Source: Stutzerimonas stutzeri
Lineage (GTDB): Bacteria; Pseudomonadota; Gammaproteobacteria; Pseudomonadales; Pseudomonadaceae
Assembly (NCBI GenBank): GCA_002339675.1
Contig: DDKB01000001.1
Location: forward strand, 1-64,000
Length of the DNA stretch: 64,000 nt
Direction: 5' to 3'
The notes under the pieces are model-generated. The model was not told the DNA's origin. It made no database searches and saw only the letters and a list, made by a program, of their open reading frames with translations. A program made the translations under genes and the position numbers. How positions within the stretch are numbered: the first letter of the stretch is position 1; the number at the start of each line of letters is the position of its first letter. Positions 14,038 to 23,837 of this stretch are shown one piece after another.

Positions 14038-15285
14038 ATGCTCAAGACCCCCATCGCCCGGGGCGTGGCCCTTGCCACTCTGGGAGCTGCACTGGCCATC
14101 CCGACCATGGCTCAAGCTGCATTCGTTGACGACAGCAAGGTCAACCTGGAACTGCGTAACTTCTATTACAACAGCGACAACCGCACCAATGCATCCACTG
14201 CTCAATCGAAGTCGGAGGAGTGGGGCCAGGGCTTTATCCTTCGTGCTGAGTCAGGCTACACCGAGGGCACCGTTGGCTTTGGTGTTGACGCGTTGGGCCT
14301 GTTGGGTCTTAAGCTCTACTCCAGCGAAGATACCGCTGGCACCGGCTTGATGCCGAGCAAGTTTGGTAACGAGGCCCCCGGCGACTTCTCGTCGCTTGGC
14401 CTGACAGCGAAGGCGAAGATCTCCAAGACCGTACTGAAAGTTGGCACGATCGAACCGAAGAACATGGCGATCGCTCGCAGCGACTCCCGCCTGTTGCCGC
14501 AAACCTTCAAAGGCGGCCAGATCATCTCCAACGAAATCGATGGTCTGACCCTGGATGCCGGTTACCTGACCGAGGAAAACGACCGCGACTCCACTAACTA
14601 TGAAGATTTGAAATTCAATGGGAAAGATGCTGCGCTCAGCGGCAAACCTGACGATTTCTTGTTCGCTGGTGCGACGTACTCTTTCACCAAAGACCTCAAG
14701 GGCGCGTATTACTACAGCAACCTAGAAGAGATCTACAAGCAGCACTCTTTCAACTTGATCCACGTGCTGCCTATGGGCGAGGATCAGTCGCTGAAGACTG
14801 ACTTGCGCTATGCCCGTTCGACCGATGATGGTTCCTCCAACGTCGACAACAATGCATTCGGCGCCATGGTTACCTACTCGCTCACCGGACACAGCTTCGG
14901 TCTGGGTTATCAGAAGATGAGCGGTGACACTGGCTTCGCCTATACCGGTGCCAGCACTGACCCGTATCTCGTTAACTATGTGATGATCGCTGCGGACTTT
15001 GCGAACGCGGACGAAAAATCCTGGCAAGCACGCTATGACTACAACTTCGCAGCGATGGGCATTCCAGGACTCACCTTCATGACCCGCTACGTCACTGGTG
15101 ACAACTTTGGCGCCAATGGCAACAGCAAGGAATGGGAGCGCGATACCGATATCGGTTACGTGGTACAGGAAGGCAGCCTGAAGAACCTCGGCGTGAAGTG
15201 GCGCAATGGCACCTATCGCAGCAACTTCACAAAAGATATCGACCAGAACCGTCTGATCGTCAGCTACACCATCCCGCTGATGTAA
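14038..15285 (+). CDS. OprD-family outer membrane porin
   Basis: 415 residues. Signal peptide ending in AQAA near residue 28, then alternating beta-strand segments, with KVNLELRNFYYNSDN at the start of the barrel and a terminal strand RLIVSYTIPLM. OprD-type porins form 18-stranded channels selective for basic amino acids or carboxylates; the substrate here cannot be deduced. GAGGAGA precedes the ATG. Codon use is optimised (many CTG/GGC/AAG), consistent with high expression. It is monocistronic, bounded by a palindrome upstream and a strong terminator. Confidence 0.9.
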   Translation: MLKTPIARGVALATLGAALAIPTMAQAAFVDDSKVNLELRNFYYNSDNRTNASTAQSKSEEWGQGFILRAESGYTEGTVGFGVDALGLLGLKLYSSEDTAGTGLMPSKFGNEAPGDFSSLGLTAKAKISKTVLKVGTIEPKNMAIARSDSRLLPQTFKGGQIISNEIDGLTLDAGYLTEENDRDSTNYEDLKFNGKDAALSGKPDDFLFAGATYSFTKDLKGAYYYSNLEEIYKQHSFNLIHVLPMGEDQSLKTDLRYARSTDDGSSNVDNNAFGAMVTYSLTGHSFGLGYQKMSGDTGFAYTGASTDPYLVNYVMIAADFANADEKSWQARYDYNFAAMGIPGLTFMTRYVTGDNFGANGNSKEWERDTDIGYVVQEGSLKNLGVKWRNGTYRSNFTKDIDQNRLIVSYTIPLM

Positions 15286-15314
15286 CGATGCCTTTGGCAG
15301 ATCGTCAGTACGCG

Positions 15315-15349
15315 TGAAAAAAGAAACCCGCTTCGGCGGGTTTCTTTTT
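15315..15349 (+). terminator. Intrinsic terminator of porin gene
   Basis: AGAAACCCGC-TTCG-GCGGGTTTCT with A-run before and T-run after. Confidence 0.93.
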
Positions 15350-15523
15350 GGGCTTCTTCTATAGTTCATCCAACCTGTCGGTTCGATGATGTTGCGAGGC
15401 GCGCAAACAATCGAGCCTGCGACAATGGCTTCCAACCGAAGCGGGAACCTTGCGCCACCCAGGCGCTCGAACCTTGAAGGCACCGGGACCTTCCGTCCCT
15501 GCACGACGCTAGAGGAACTGCAG

Positions 15524-15928
15524 ATGTCTACCGAATCGACGTTTGGCACCAGCGACACCACGCCCATACCTGACGGCACCACCGGACACAGCGCCTCGTC
15601 CCTCATCGACAAATCTGCGCATCGCCGCAACATCCAGGCCGCACAGAACGCCCTGATCGAGGAGTTCCACACCCTGATCGGCGACACCGAGCGCCTGCTG
15701 AAGCACACCCAGGACACTGCGGGCACCCAGACCGAAGAGCTACGCACGAAGATCAATGGCAATCTGAATCGCGCGCGCCAGATGCTGAAGGATCAGGAAG
15801 GCAGCTTGCGCGAACAGAGCCAGGCCGCGATCCAGTGCACCGAGGAGTACGTGCACTCGCATCCCTGGCAGTCGATCGGGATTGCCGCGGGCGTCGGTTT
15901 TCTCTTCGGCCTGATCACCCGCCGCTGA
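15524..15928 (+). CDS. YqjD/ElaB-type (DUF883) membrane protein
   Basis: 134 residues. Long amphipathic helix (NALIEEFHTLIGDTERLLKH through LREQSQAAIQ), a conserved YVHSHPWQSIGIAAGVGFLF, and one C-terminal transmembrane helix ending in RR. Family members are inner-membrane anchored and in E. coli can bind ribosomes in stationary phase. GAGGAA precedes the ATG at 15524; the earlier in-frame ATG at 15386 overlaps the porin terminator region and is less likely. It heads a three-gene cluster with a YqjE-like and a YqjK-like protein. Confidence 0.85.
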   Translation: MSTESTFGTSDTTPIPDGTTGHSASSLIDKSAHRRNIQAAQNALIEEFHTLIGDTERLLKHTQDTAGTQTEELRTKINGNLNRARQMLKDQEGSLREQSQAAIQCTEEYVHSHPWQSIGIAAGVGFLFGLITRR

Positions 15929-15945
15929 TGCAAGGGACCGATCCC

Positions 15946-16326
15946 ATGGACAGCAAGCATGCCGACGAGGCGCCGACGCCGTCGATCAAGAAAATGGGCA
16001 GTGCGCTGGCGGGCCTCGTCCAGGGTCATCTGGAGCTGATCGGCATCGAGATCCAGGAGGAACGGGCTCGCGTCTTCAAGCTGTTTCTCCTGGCCAGTGT
16101 CAGCTTCGTACTGGGGCTGCTGATACTGGTAGGCTTGTCCGCCGCGATCGTGATCGCCTTCTGGGACAGCAACCCCATCGCAGCCATACTGGTGCTCTGT
16201 GCCCTGTATGGCATCGTCATGGCAATCTGCATCAGCCGCGCGACACGTATCGCCCGGGAAAGCGCATCACCTTTCCAGGCAACCGTCGAAGAACTGGCCC
16301 GCAACCGGGAGCGTCTACTGCCATGA
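15946..16326 (+). CDS. YqjE-type phage-holin-like membrane protein
   Basis: 126 residues with two central transmembrane helices (FLLASVSFVLGLLILVGL and AAILVLCALYGIVMAI), preceded by a helix beginning KKMGSALAGLVQGHLELIGI. This is the phage-holin III-like YqjE superfamily, a chromosomal family not known to be lytic. AAGGGA eight bases before the ATG at 15946 is preferred over the ATG at 15928, which overlaps the previous stop. The end overlaps the next start by 4 bp. Confidence 0.85.
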   Translation: MDSKHADEAPTPSIKKMGSALAGLVQGHLELIGIEIQEERARVFKLFLLASVSFVLGLLILVGLSAAIVIAFWDSNPIAAILVLCALYGIVMAICISRATRIARESASPFQATVEELARNRERLLP

Positions 16327-16628
16327 GCCTTCCCTTGAGCAGCTCCAGCGATCTGGCCATGCGCAAGGACCTGATCCGTCTGCGCATGGAGATGAACCGT
16401 CAACAGGTCCTTTACCATTCGCAGCCATTGGTTCACCCCTTCCAGCGCGTCCGTAACATGGTCCCCGGGGGCGGCGAAACGTCCGGCCACTCAGGCCCCG
16501 GCAAGGGGCCCCTGCTGATTGCCGCCACCGTAGCCCTGGCGCTTTTCGGCAGGCGGCTGGGAAAGTTCGGTAAGGTCGCCCGGCTCGGCATCACGCTGTA
16601 TCCGCTGGTCCGACGCCTGCGCCGATAG
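16323..16628 (+). CDS. YqjK-like hypothetical protein
   Basis: 101 residues. The N-terminal half is hydrophilic and basic (MRKDLIRLRMEMNRQQ), then one hydrophobic segment (PLLIAATVALALFGRRLG) and a basic C-terminus. It follows the YqjE-like gene with an ATGA overlap, which is the usual place for YqjK-type proteins. Sequence similarity to YqjK is weak by eye, so the call rests mostly on position. Function is unknown, probably envelope-associated. Confidence 0.7.
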   Translation: MSLPLSSSSDLAMRKDLIRLRMEMNRQQVLYHSQPLVHPFQRVRNMVPGGGETSGHSGPGKGPLLIAATVALALFGRRLGKFGKVARLGITLYPLVRRLRR

Positions 16629-16780
16629 GCCGGCCCTAGGGGCAAGGCCTGCGCCTGCCCCTCTTTCGGCCCTTGAAGTTCCCGAAGCGCCGCTGGAAGT
16701 GCGGTAAGCTGCGACCCGTAATCGTGATGTTCGCTGCAACAGGCGAGCACGCGGGGTCGTGGCAACTAAGGAGTAGGTTC

Positions 16781-18112
16781 TTGGACTGGCAAACCCTGCT
16801 GAATCGTGAACGACTGGGGAAGTCCCTTCATAGCACCGATGAACTTGGCCGAAGTCCTTTTCACAAGGACCACGACCGGATCATCTTTTCCGGTGCGTTT
16901 CGGCGACTCGGTCGCAAGACCCAAGTGCACCCGGTTTCCAGCAACGACCATATCCATACACGGCTCACCCATTCGCTTGAAGTCAGCTGCGTCGGTCGCT
17001 CCCTCGGCATGCGTGTCGGCGAAGTGCTTCGTGACGAGCTGCCGAGCTGGTGCAGCCCGGCGGACCTGGGCATGGTGGTGCAGTCCGCCTGCCTGGCCCA
17101 CGACATCGGCAACCCCCCTTTCGGCCACTCCGGTGAGGACGCGATTCGTCACTGGTTCCAGCAAGCCGCCGGCCGCGGCTGGCTGGACGACATGGGCGAT
17201 GCCGAACGCGCGGACTTCCTCAACTTCGAAGGCAACGCCCAGGGTTTTCGCGTCCTCACTCAGCTGGAATACCACCAGTTCGACGGCGGCACGCGGCTGA
17301 CCTACGCAACACTGGGCACCTACCTCAAATACCCGTGGACTTCGCGCCACGCCGAGGCGCTCGGCTACAAGAAGCACAAGTTCGGCTGCTACCAGAGCGA
17401 GCTGCCGCTGCTGGAGCAGATCGCCGGCAAGCTCGGTTTGCCGCAGTTGGACGACCATCGCTGGGCCCGTCACCCGCTGGTATATCTGATGGAAGCAGCG
17501 GACGACATCTGCTATGGCCTGATTGACCTCGAAGACGGCCTGGAGATGGATCTGCTCGAATACGGCGACGTAGAGGCTTTGCTGCTTAACCTGGTCGGTG
17601 ACGACTTGCCGGAAACCTACCGGCAGCTCGGACCGGCCGACTCGCGGCGACGCAAGCTGGCGATCCTTCGCGGCAAGGCCATCGAGCATCTGACCAACGC
17701 TGCGGCGCAAGCCTTCGTCGAACAACAAGCCACCCTGTTGCGCGGGGAACTGGCGGGGGATTTGGTCGAGCACATGCACGGCGCTGCCAAGCAATGCGTA
17801 CTGCAGGCCAAAGCCATGGCGCGGGAAAAGATCTTCCAGGACAAGCGCAAGACGCTGCATGAAATCGGCGCCTATACCACCCTTGAGATTCTGTTGAACG
17901 CGTTCTGCGGCGCGGCGCTCGAGCAGCACGGCGGGCGTGCGCTGTCGTTCAAGAACCGTCGAATCCTCGACCTGCTCGGCTCCAATGCACCAAAGCCCGA
18001 CTGGACGTTGTACCAGTCCTTTGTGCGCATGATCGACTTCATCGCCGGGATGACGGACAGCTACGCGACCGAAATGGCAGGCGAAATGACCGGTCGTTCG
18101 AGCCCAACGTGA
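16781..18112 (+). CDS. dgt: dGTP triphosphohydrolase-like protein (Dgt)
   Basis: 443 residues; hydrolyses dNTPs to nucleoside and triphosphate, or belongs to the closely related dGTPase-like group. HD-domain residues are visible: HTRLTHSLEV near residue 60 and CLAHDIGNPPFGHSGEDA near 105. The family N-terminus DWQTLLNRERLGKS begins right after a TTG codon at 16781. AAGGAG lies seven bases before that TTG, while the upstream ATGs give non-family residues, so a TTG start is chosen. It overlaps the next gene by a few bases. Confidence 0.88.
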   Translation: MDWQTLLNRERLGKSLHSTDELGRSPFHKDHDRIIFSGAFRRLGRKTQVHPVSSNDHIHTRLTHSLEVSCVGRSLGMRVGEVLRDELPSWCSPADLGMVVQSACLAHDIGNPPFGHSGEDAIRHWFQQAAGRGWLDDMGDAERADFLNFEGNAQGFRVLTQLEYHQFDGGTRLTYATLGTYLKYPWTSRHAEALGYKKHKFGCYQSELPLLEQIAGKLGLPQLDDHRWARHPLVYLMEAADDICYGLIDLEDGLEMDLLEYGDVEALLLNLVGDDLPETYRQLGPADSRRRKLAILRGKAIEHLTNAAAQAFVEQQATLLRGELAGDLVEHMHGAAKQCVLQAKAMAREKIFQDKRKTLHEIGAYTTLEILLNAFCGAALEQHGGRALSFKNRRILDLLGSNAPKPDWTLYQSFVRMIDFIAGMTDSYATEMAGEMTGRSSPT

Positions 18113-19191
18113 CGATGAAAAAGCCCCTCTGGAAAGTCATCGGATGGGAACCGGGCCGCCCCGCCTGGGGCGCCGCGGCCGTGGCCGGCCTTGGCTGCGC
18201 GCTGCCGTTGTTGCTCGGGCTGTTCAGCGGGCATCCGGGGTTCCTCTGGGCCACGGTGGGCGCCTTCCAGGCGGCGAAGGCGAACCCGCTGCATCGCCTG
18301 GGCATGTTGCGCATGCTGTTACTTATCGGTCTCGGCGCCTGCAGCGCAGGCCTGGGATTCTGGTCGGCCACGCACCCACTGGCCAGTCTCGGCCTGTTCG
18401 CCTTCTACGGCTTGCTGCTGGCTTGGCTGCAACGCTACGGCAGCGAGGCCGGCAAGCTGGGCATCGGATTGGCGATATGCCTGTGCCTGGGCCAGGGCCA
18501 ACAGGGCATCAGCGACTTTAACAACCCCCAAGCGATCGCCGTGCTGTTTGCACTGGGCGGCCTTTGGGTGACCTTGCTGGCGTTTGGCCTGCGCGGCATG
18601 CATGGGCTGCGCATGTGGCCGTACATGCCCCGCCTGCTGAGCCTGATGAAGGTATTGCACCGTCGGGCACGGCGTACGCCAATCCGGCAATGGCGTGTGC
18701 ATGCCCTGACCTACATGCTCGCTGCGGCGGTGGGTGGCCTGGTCGTCAACCTGGGCAACCTGCCGCGCGGCTATTGGCTGACGCTTGCCGTCTTCACCAC
18801 GCTGCAGATGGATCTGCAGCGCAGCCTGACCCGTGCGCTTCAGGCCGGCATCGGCATATTGGGCGCCGCGACCGTACTGATCTACATGGGCCACAGCCTG
18901 GCCGACCCACCCTTGATGGTCATGATCATGCTGCCGCTGGTGATGCTCAGCCGCGCCTTCCAGGCCCATCACTACGGGCTTTTCGTGCTGCAGACGACGC
19001 TGAGTTTTGTCCTGCTGGCAGAAACGCTGGCGCAGGACTGGGGATTGCCGCAGCTGCGGCTGGTCAACGCCGCGGTGGGCGTTGGCGTCGCCCTGGCGGT
19101 AACCTTGCTGATGGTCGGGCTTCGCCGGCTGGTCACCCGGATCGCGTTGCGCAGATCCGGGCGCGCCGCCGCCAATCGGCAGGCGCCCTAG
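18109..19191 (+). CDS. FUSC-like inner membrane protein
   Basis: 360 residues in two repeats of hydrophobic helices (about 8-10), separated by a basic loop (KVLHRRARRTPIRQWRVHAL). The second half includes RGYWLTLAVFTTLQMDLQRS, a pattern typical of fusaric acid resistance/aromatic acid exporter-like proteins. Likely an exporter component; the substrate is unknown. The start is either the GTG at 18109 overlapping the dgt stop or the ATG at 18115; neither has a clear Shine-Dalgarno. It is co-oriented and coupled with dgt. Confidence 0.75.
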   Translation: MTMKKPLWKVIGWEPGRPAWGAAAVAGLGCALPLLLGLFSGHPGFLWATVGAFQAAKANPLHRLGMLRMLLLIGLGACSAGLGFWSATHPLASLGLFAFYGLLLAWLQRYGSEAGKLGIGLAICLCLGQGQQGISDFNNPQAIAVLFALGGLWVTLLAFGLRGMHGLRMWPYMPRLLSLMKVLHRRARRTPIRQWRVHALTYMLAAAVGGLVVNLGNLPRGYWLTLAVFTTLQMDLQRSLTRALQAGIGILGAATVLIYMGHSLADPPLMVMIMLPLVMLSRAFQAHHYGLFVLQTTLSFVLLAETLAQDWGLPQLRLVNAAVGVGVALAVTLLMVGLRRLVTRIALRRSGRAAANRQAP

Positions 19192-19198
19192 GCTCCGA

Positions 19199-19543
19199 TC
19201 AGGCTGGAGCGTTGATCTCGTTCTCGGGATACCAGACGTCCATCAACGCACTCACGTTGCACTCTGCCAGCTCATCGCGGCCCTTGAGCCACGCTTCCAC
19301 CTGGCCGCGCTGCTCTTCGCTGACCGAGCCCCGGCGCGCCAAGCAGACGAAGCCGTAATCTTCGCCACCGATATAACCGAGCCCGTTGGCTTCGATCGCC
19401 TCGTTCAAAAAAGCCTCGAGAAAGGCATCGACACCCTTGCTATCCAGGCCGTCGCGGTAGGTCAGCGTGACCTCGAAGCCCAGCTCCTGGAATTCATCGA
19501 CACAGAGTTTCTTGCGCAGGCGGCGCGAGCGATTGGTAGCCAT
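19199..19543 (-). CDS. yggL: YggL-family (DUF469) protein
   Basis: 114 residues. Conserved family segments RSRRLRKKLCVDEFQELGFE at the start and VSALMDVWYP near the C-terminus are seen. Small cytoplasmic protein; the family has been linked to ribosomes, but its molecular role is not settled. AAGGA precedes the ATG. It is convergent with the FUSC-like gene, with only 7 bp between the stops. Confidence 0.85.
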   Translation of the reverse strand: MATNRSRRLRKKLCVDEFQELGFEVTLTYRDGLDSKGVDAFLEAFLNEAIEANGLGYIGGEDYGFVCLARRGSVSEEQRGQVEAWLKGRDELAECNVSALMDVWYPENEINAPA

Positions 19544-19775
19544 TGAGATCGGTCCTTTTTGCCGAGAATGATGGCGCGCACTCTACCAGCAACGCCCGGC
19601 TTGTGCGACGACGGGCGTCGGCCGTTCCCGCCACGCAAAAAATACCTCCACGCCACCCCCCGGCCCTTTGCGCGCCCGGGGCCAGACCGTCTACGCTTGT
19701 CGGATGAGAAACGCGTCACGCTCGGGCGCGGGCATAATGCCCGCCATTTTTCCCTTAACGTTGTAGGGAACCTCC

Positions 19776-21269
19776 ATGTCTCTTACCGCACGCCAAACCC
19801 GCACCGACCGCTGCAGCCTGCGACGCTGGCTCGCCGTGGCCGGCCTGTCACTGCCGCTGGCGCTTCCCGTGTTAGCCGAAACGGTCAACCAGACCCTGCC
19901 GCCGCGCGTGGCCCAGGCCCTGAAGGCGAACAAGATCGACAGCAGCGCGCTGTCGATCGTCATGCTGCCCCTCAATGGCGGCGGCGCCCCGACCTTCATC
20001 AACGCGGATGTCTCGGTCAACCCGGCCTCGACCATGAAGTTGGTGACCACCTACGCGGCGCTGGAGCTGCTGGGGCCGAACCACCAGTGGAAGACCGAGT
20101 TCTACGCCGATGGCCCCATCGAGCAAGGAGTGCTGAACGGCAACCTGTACCTCAAGGGGGGCGGCGACCCCAAGCTCAACATGGAAAAGCTCTGGCTGTT
20201 GCTGCGCGATCTTCGTGCCAACGGCGTGCAGACCGTGACCGGTGACCTGGTGCTCGACCGAAGCCATTTCGTACAGCCGAAGCTGCCCGTATTCGATGAC
20301 GACGGCAACGACAAGAACAAGCCGTTCCTGGTCGGGCCCGATGCGCTGCTGGTCAACCTCAAGGCGCTGCGGTTCATCGCCCGAAACGAGGGCGGCAAAG
20401 TCCAGGTAACGGTCGAGCCGCCGATCGAGACGATACATGTCGACAACCGGATTCAGGCCCTGCCTGCAGCCAAATGCCCGGGCTGGCCGGATATCCGCTA
20501 CAGCCCAAGCGAGACCGCAGACGGCGTGACCGTGGTGGTCACCGGAAAGCTGGCAGCCGGGTGCAGCGGGCAGACCTACCTGTCCTTGTTGGATCACCAG
20601 CGCTATGCGTCCGGCGCGGTCCGCGCGATCTGGAAGGAGCTGGGCGGCAAGATTCTGGGCGGCGATCGCGTCGCCGAAGTGCCGAACGACGCCCGGATGG
20701 TGGCACGGGCGTTCTCGCCGGACCTCGCCGAGATCATTCGCGACATCAACAAGTACAGCAACAACACCATGGCCCGGCAGCTATTCCTCAGCCTTGGCGC
20801 GGAGTTCCGCAACGCCTCGGATGCCGACGACTCGCTGGCCGCCCAGCGTGTGATTCGTCAGTGGCTGGCCAAGAAAGGGCTGATCTCGCCGCACCTGGTG
20901 ATCGAAAACGGTTCCGGCCTGTCACGCGCCGAACGGGTCAGCGCCCGGGAAATGGCCGGCTTGCTGCAAGCCGCCTGGCGCAGCCCCTATGCCGCGGAGT
21001 TCATTTCCTCCATGCCCCTTGCCGCCGTCGACGGCACGATGCGCAAACGCCTGCGCAACACCGGCGTCGCCGGCAGGGCACACATCAAGACCGGGACGCT
21101 GAACACGGTACGGGCGATCGCCGGCTACAGCCGCGACGGCGACGGAAACACCTGGGCCGTGGTCGCCATCCTCAACCACCCGCGTCCCTGGGGCGCTTCA
21201 TCGGTGCTCGATCAGGTGCTGGTCAGCCTCTACAACCGCCCCAGCAGCCAGAACACTGCACAGCGCTGA
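19776..21269 (+). CDS. dacB: D-alanyl-D-alanine carboxypeptidase/endopeptidase (PBP4)
   Basis: 497 residues. Sec signal with cleavage near PVLAET (residue ~35). Peptidase S13 motifs: SxxK as PASTMK (Ser85), SxN as KYSNNTMARQ, and KTG as IKTGTLNTVRAIAGYS. It trims peptidoglycan side chains and cross-bridges in the periplasm. AGGGA precedes the ATG. It is transcribed alone and is convergent with rlmKL. In pseudomonads, loss of this protein is linked to AmpC induction; whether that holds here is unknown. Confidence 0.93.
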   Translation: MSLTARQTRTDRCSLRRWLAVAGLSLPLALPVLAETVNQTLPPRVAQALKANKIDSSALSIVMLPLNGGGAPTFINADVSVNPASTMKLVTTYAALELLGPNHQWKTEFYADGPIEQGVLNGNLYLKGGGDPKLNMEKLWLLLRDLRANGVQTVTGDLVLDRSHFVQPKLPVFDDDGNDKNKPFLVGPDALLVNLKALRFIARNEGGKVQVTVEPPIETIHVDNRIQALPAAKCPGWPDIRYSPSETADGVTVVVTGKLAAGCSGQTYLSLLDHQRYASGAVRAIWKELGGKILGGDRVAEVPNDARMVARAFSPDLAEIIRDINKYSNNTMARQLFLSLGAEFRNASDADDSLAAQRVIRQWLAKKGLISPHLVIENGSGLSRAERVSAREMAGLLQAAWRSPYAAEFISSMPLAAVDGTMRKRLRNTGVAGRAHIKTGTLNTVRAIAGYSRDGDGNTWAVVAILNHPRPWGASSVLDQVLVSLYNRPSSQNTAQR

Positions 21270-21306
21270 ACAGCGGCGCTCACCGCTCTTCCCCGGCTTC
21301 ATTCGA

Positions 21307-23487
21307 TCACCGTGCCTGGATCTTCCAGGCGCGGTGTATTTTCTCGTTACGGCGGAAGTCCTCGTCCAGTGTTTCGCCAGTGATCTCGGTTACCGTGTAG
21401 CGTTCGCTGACCTGCGGGTCGAGGACGAAGCGCCGGAAGTTGTTCGAAAAATACAGGGTGCCGGAGGGTGCCAGGCGCGCCATGGCCAGATCGATCAGCG
21501 CGACGTGGTCGCGCTGGACATCGAACACGCCTTCCATTCGCTTGGAATTGGAGAACGTCGGCGGGTCGATGAAGATCAGGTCGTATTCGCCGCGATCCGC
21601 CTCCAGCCACGCCATCACATCCGCCTGCTCCAGTCGCTGTCGGTCAGACAGCCCGTTGAGCGCCAGGTTGCGCCTGGCCCAGTCGAGGTAGGTTTTCGAC
21701 AGATCGACGCTGGTGGTCGAGCGCGCACCCGCCTTCGCCGCGTGCACGGTTGCCGTCGCGGTGTAGCAGAACAGGTTGAGGAAGCGCTTTCCCTCGGCCT
21801 CACGGGCAATGCGCAGACGCATCGGCCGATGGTCGAGAAACAGCCCGGTGTCCAGGTAATCGGTGAGGTTGACCAGCAGCTTTACGTCGCCCTCGCGCAC
21901 TTCGCGGAACGCGCCCTGACTGGCCTGACGCTCGTACTGGCGCGTGCCGCTCTGGCGTTCGCGACGCTTGACGACGACCCGGTCACGGGCCACGCCCAGG
22001 GCCTGGGGGATGGCGGCCAGGGCATCAAACAGGCGGGTCTGTGCCTTGTCAGGATCGATCGAGCGTGGCGGCGCGTATTCCTGCACGTGCACCCAGTCGC
22101 CGTAGAGGTCGACGGCAACGGCGTACTCAGGCATGTCCGCGTCATACAGCCGGTAGCACTCGACACCCTGCTTGCGCGCCCACTTACCCAGCTGGCGCAG
22201 GTTCTTCTGCAAGCGGTTGGCGAACATCTGGCCGCCCTCGCTCAGGCGGGCCTGCTCGGTGACAAGCTCCTGCCCTGCTTTCGCCTCGCCTTCAGCGGTA
22301 CGCTGCCCCGTTACGAACTGCTCGGTTTCGACCCTGATCAGCAGCAGTTTGCATGACAGTGCGCCGTTCCAGAACGCATATTGCTTGTGGCTGCGAATGC
22401 CCATGCGCTTGCCAAGCTCAGGGGCGGACGTCAATACCGCGGCTTCCCAGCCAAGGCAGGCCTGCCGCAGGCGTTCGCCGAGATTCTGGTAGAGGTAGAC
22501 CAGGCTGGCCTCGTCCCCGAGACGTTCGCCGTAGGGCGGGTTGCACACGACCAGTCCCTTCTGGTTCTGGTCCGGGCGCGGCTCGAAGGTGGCGACATCG
22601 CCCTGGTAGACACGGATCCACTGCGCCAGGCCGGCGCGCTCGATGTTGTTGCGGGCAGGCTGGATCAGGCGCGGATCGGCCTCGTAGCCCCGAATCCACA
22701 GGGGCGGCCGCTCCATCCCCACCCTGGCTCGCTCCTGTGCCTCCTCGTGCAGCCGCGCCCAGAGCGCCGGCACGTGGCCAAGCCAGGCGCTGAAACCCCA
22801 GCGCTCGCGGCGCAGGTTCGGGGCAATGTCCGCTGCGATCATCGCGCCTTCGACGAGAAAGGTACCCACGCCGCACATCGGGTCGGTCAGGGCGCCGCCC
22901 GCAGCTGCGATCCGCGGCCATCCGGCGCGAATCAGCACAGCGGCCGCAAGGTTTTCCTTCAACGGCGCCGCGCCCTGCTGCAAGCGGTAGCCGCGCTGAT
23001 GCAGGCTATGCCCGGACAGGTCCAGCGACAGCACGGCCTGGCCGCGATCGAGCCGCAGGTGTACGCGGACATCGGGGTTCAGCTTGTCGACGCTCGGCCG
23101 TTCGCCGGTGGCGGTGCGCAAGCGGTCGACGATGGCGTCCTTGACCTTGAGCGCACCGAAATGGCTGTTATCGATCCCCGAACCGTGCCCGCTGAACTCC
23201 ACCGCGAGGCTCCCCGTAGCCAGCAGATGGTCGGCCCACTCGACCTGCTGCACGCCGTCGTAGAGCGTATCGGCATTGGTGGTGGCAAAACGGTGCAGGA
23301 CCAGCAGCACCCGGTTTGCCAGGCGCGACCAGAGACACAGCCGATACGCGACCTCCAGGGTCCCGGCGCCTCGAATCGCGGCGGTCTGCTCGCGCGCCTC
23401 CTCGAGGCCAAGGGACGTGGCTTCTTCGAGCAGCAGGCCCTCGAGCCCCTTGGGGCAGGTCAGGATAATTTCGTGGCGTTCAGTCAT
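21307..23487 (-). CDS. rlmL: 23S rRNA methyltransferase RlmKL (fused)
   Basis: 726 residues, bifunctional. N-terminal THUMP and RlmL half (m2G2445): DPMCGVGTFLVEGAMIA near 200 and VVCNPPYGERLG near 310. C-terminal RlmK half (m7G2069): FCYTATATVHAAKAGA near 590 and LIFIDPPTFSNSKRM near 650. Both Rossmann folds and their catalytic NPPY/DPP motifs are intact. The length is normal for the fused gammaproteobacterial form. It stands alone and is convergent with dacB. Confidence 0.95.
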   Translation of the reverse strand: MTERHEIILTCPKGLEGLLLEEATSLGLEEAREQTAAIRGAGTLEVAYRLCLWSRLANRVLLVLHRFATTNADTLYDGVQQVEWADHLLATGSLAVEFSGHGSGIDNSHFGALKVKDAIVDRLRTATGERPSVDKLNPDVRVHLRLDRGQAVLSLDLSGHSLHQRGYRLQQGAAPLKENLAAAVLIRAGWPRIAAAGGALTDPMCGVGTFLVEGAMIAADIAPNLRRERWGFSAWLGHVPALWARLHEEAQERARVGMERPPLWIRGYEADPRLIQPARNNIERAGLAQWIRVYQGDVATFEPRPDQNQKGLVVCNPPYGERLGDEASLVYLYQNLGERLRQACLGWEAAVLTSAPELGKRMGIRSHKQYAFWNGALSCKLLLIRVETEQFVTGQRTAEGEAKAGQELVTEQARLSEGGQMFANRLQKNLRQLGKWARKQGVECYRLYDADMPEYAVAVDLYGDWVHVQEYAPPRSIDPDKAQTRLFDALAAIPQALGVARDRVVVKRRERQSGTRQYERQASQGAFREVREGDVKLLVNLTDYLDTGLFLDHRPMRLRIAREAEGKRFLNLFCYTATATVHAAKAGARSTTSVDLSKTYLDWARRNLALNGLSDRQRLEQADVMAWLEADRGEYDLIFIDPPTFSNSKRMEGVFDVQRDHVALIDLAMARLAPSGTLYFSNNFRRFVLDPQVSERYTVTEITGETLDEDFRRNEKIHRAWKIQAR

Positions 23488-23837
23488 GGCAGGTCCAGAT
23501 AGTGAGCGGCACGAACGGAAAATCGGGCCGGTTTCGCCAGCGAGAGCTGAGCGAAACTGAAAAGTGTCTGCGCCACGGGCATCGTGGCGCGCCGAAGTGC
23601 GGCGTCGAAAGCAGGCCTCGCGGGGCTTATGGGACAGGCCATGGTTTCGTTACCTGCTTATTACAAAACGATCATTCCCGCATCCGAGCCATTGGGTTAG
23701 AACTCGACTCAGTCCGGCGTCGCAATGACGCGCGGTAGAACCCCGCCACGCCGGCAGCGGGGCTCGCTGGCAGTCTATCTGCCCGACCTCGCCATGAGGT
23801 CACAGGAACACCAGTCAACCACTGAGGGCAATACCCA
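23488..23837. other. Intergenic region between rlmKL and rmf
   Basis: 350 bp with no gene. A hairpin GCGCCAC-N6-GTGGCGC lies near 23570-23590. It must hold the divergent promoters of rlmKL and rmf, but I cannot point to convincing boxes. Confidence 0.35.

Noticed and set aside
18109..18112. GTG start as certain start of the FUSC-like gene
   Set aside because: The overlap with the dgt stop is suggestive, but there is no Shine-Dalgarno and an ATG lies two codons later, so the start remains open.
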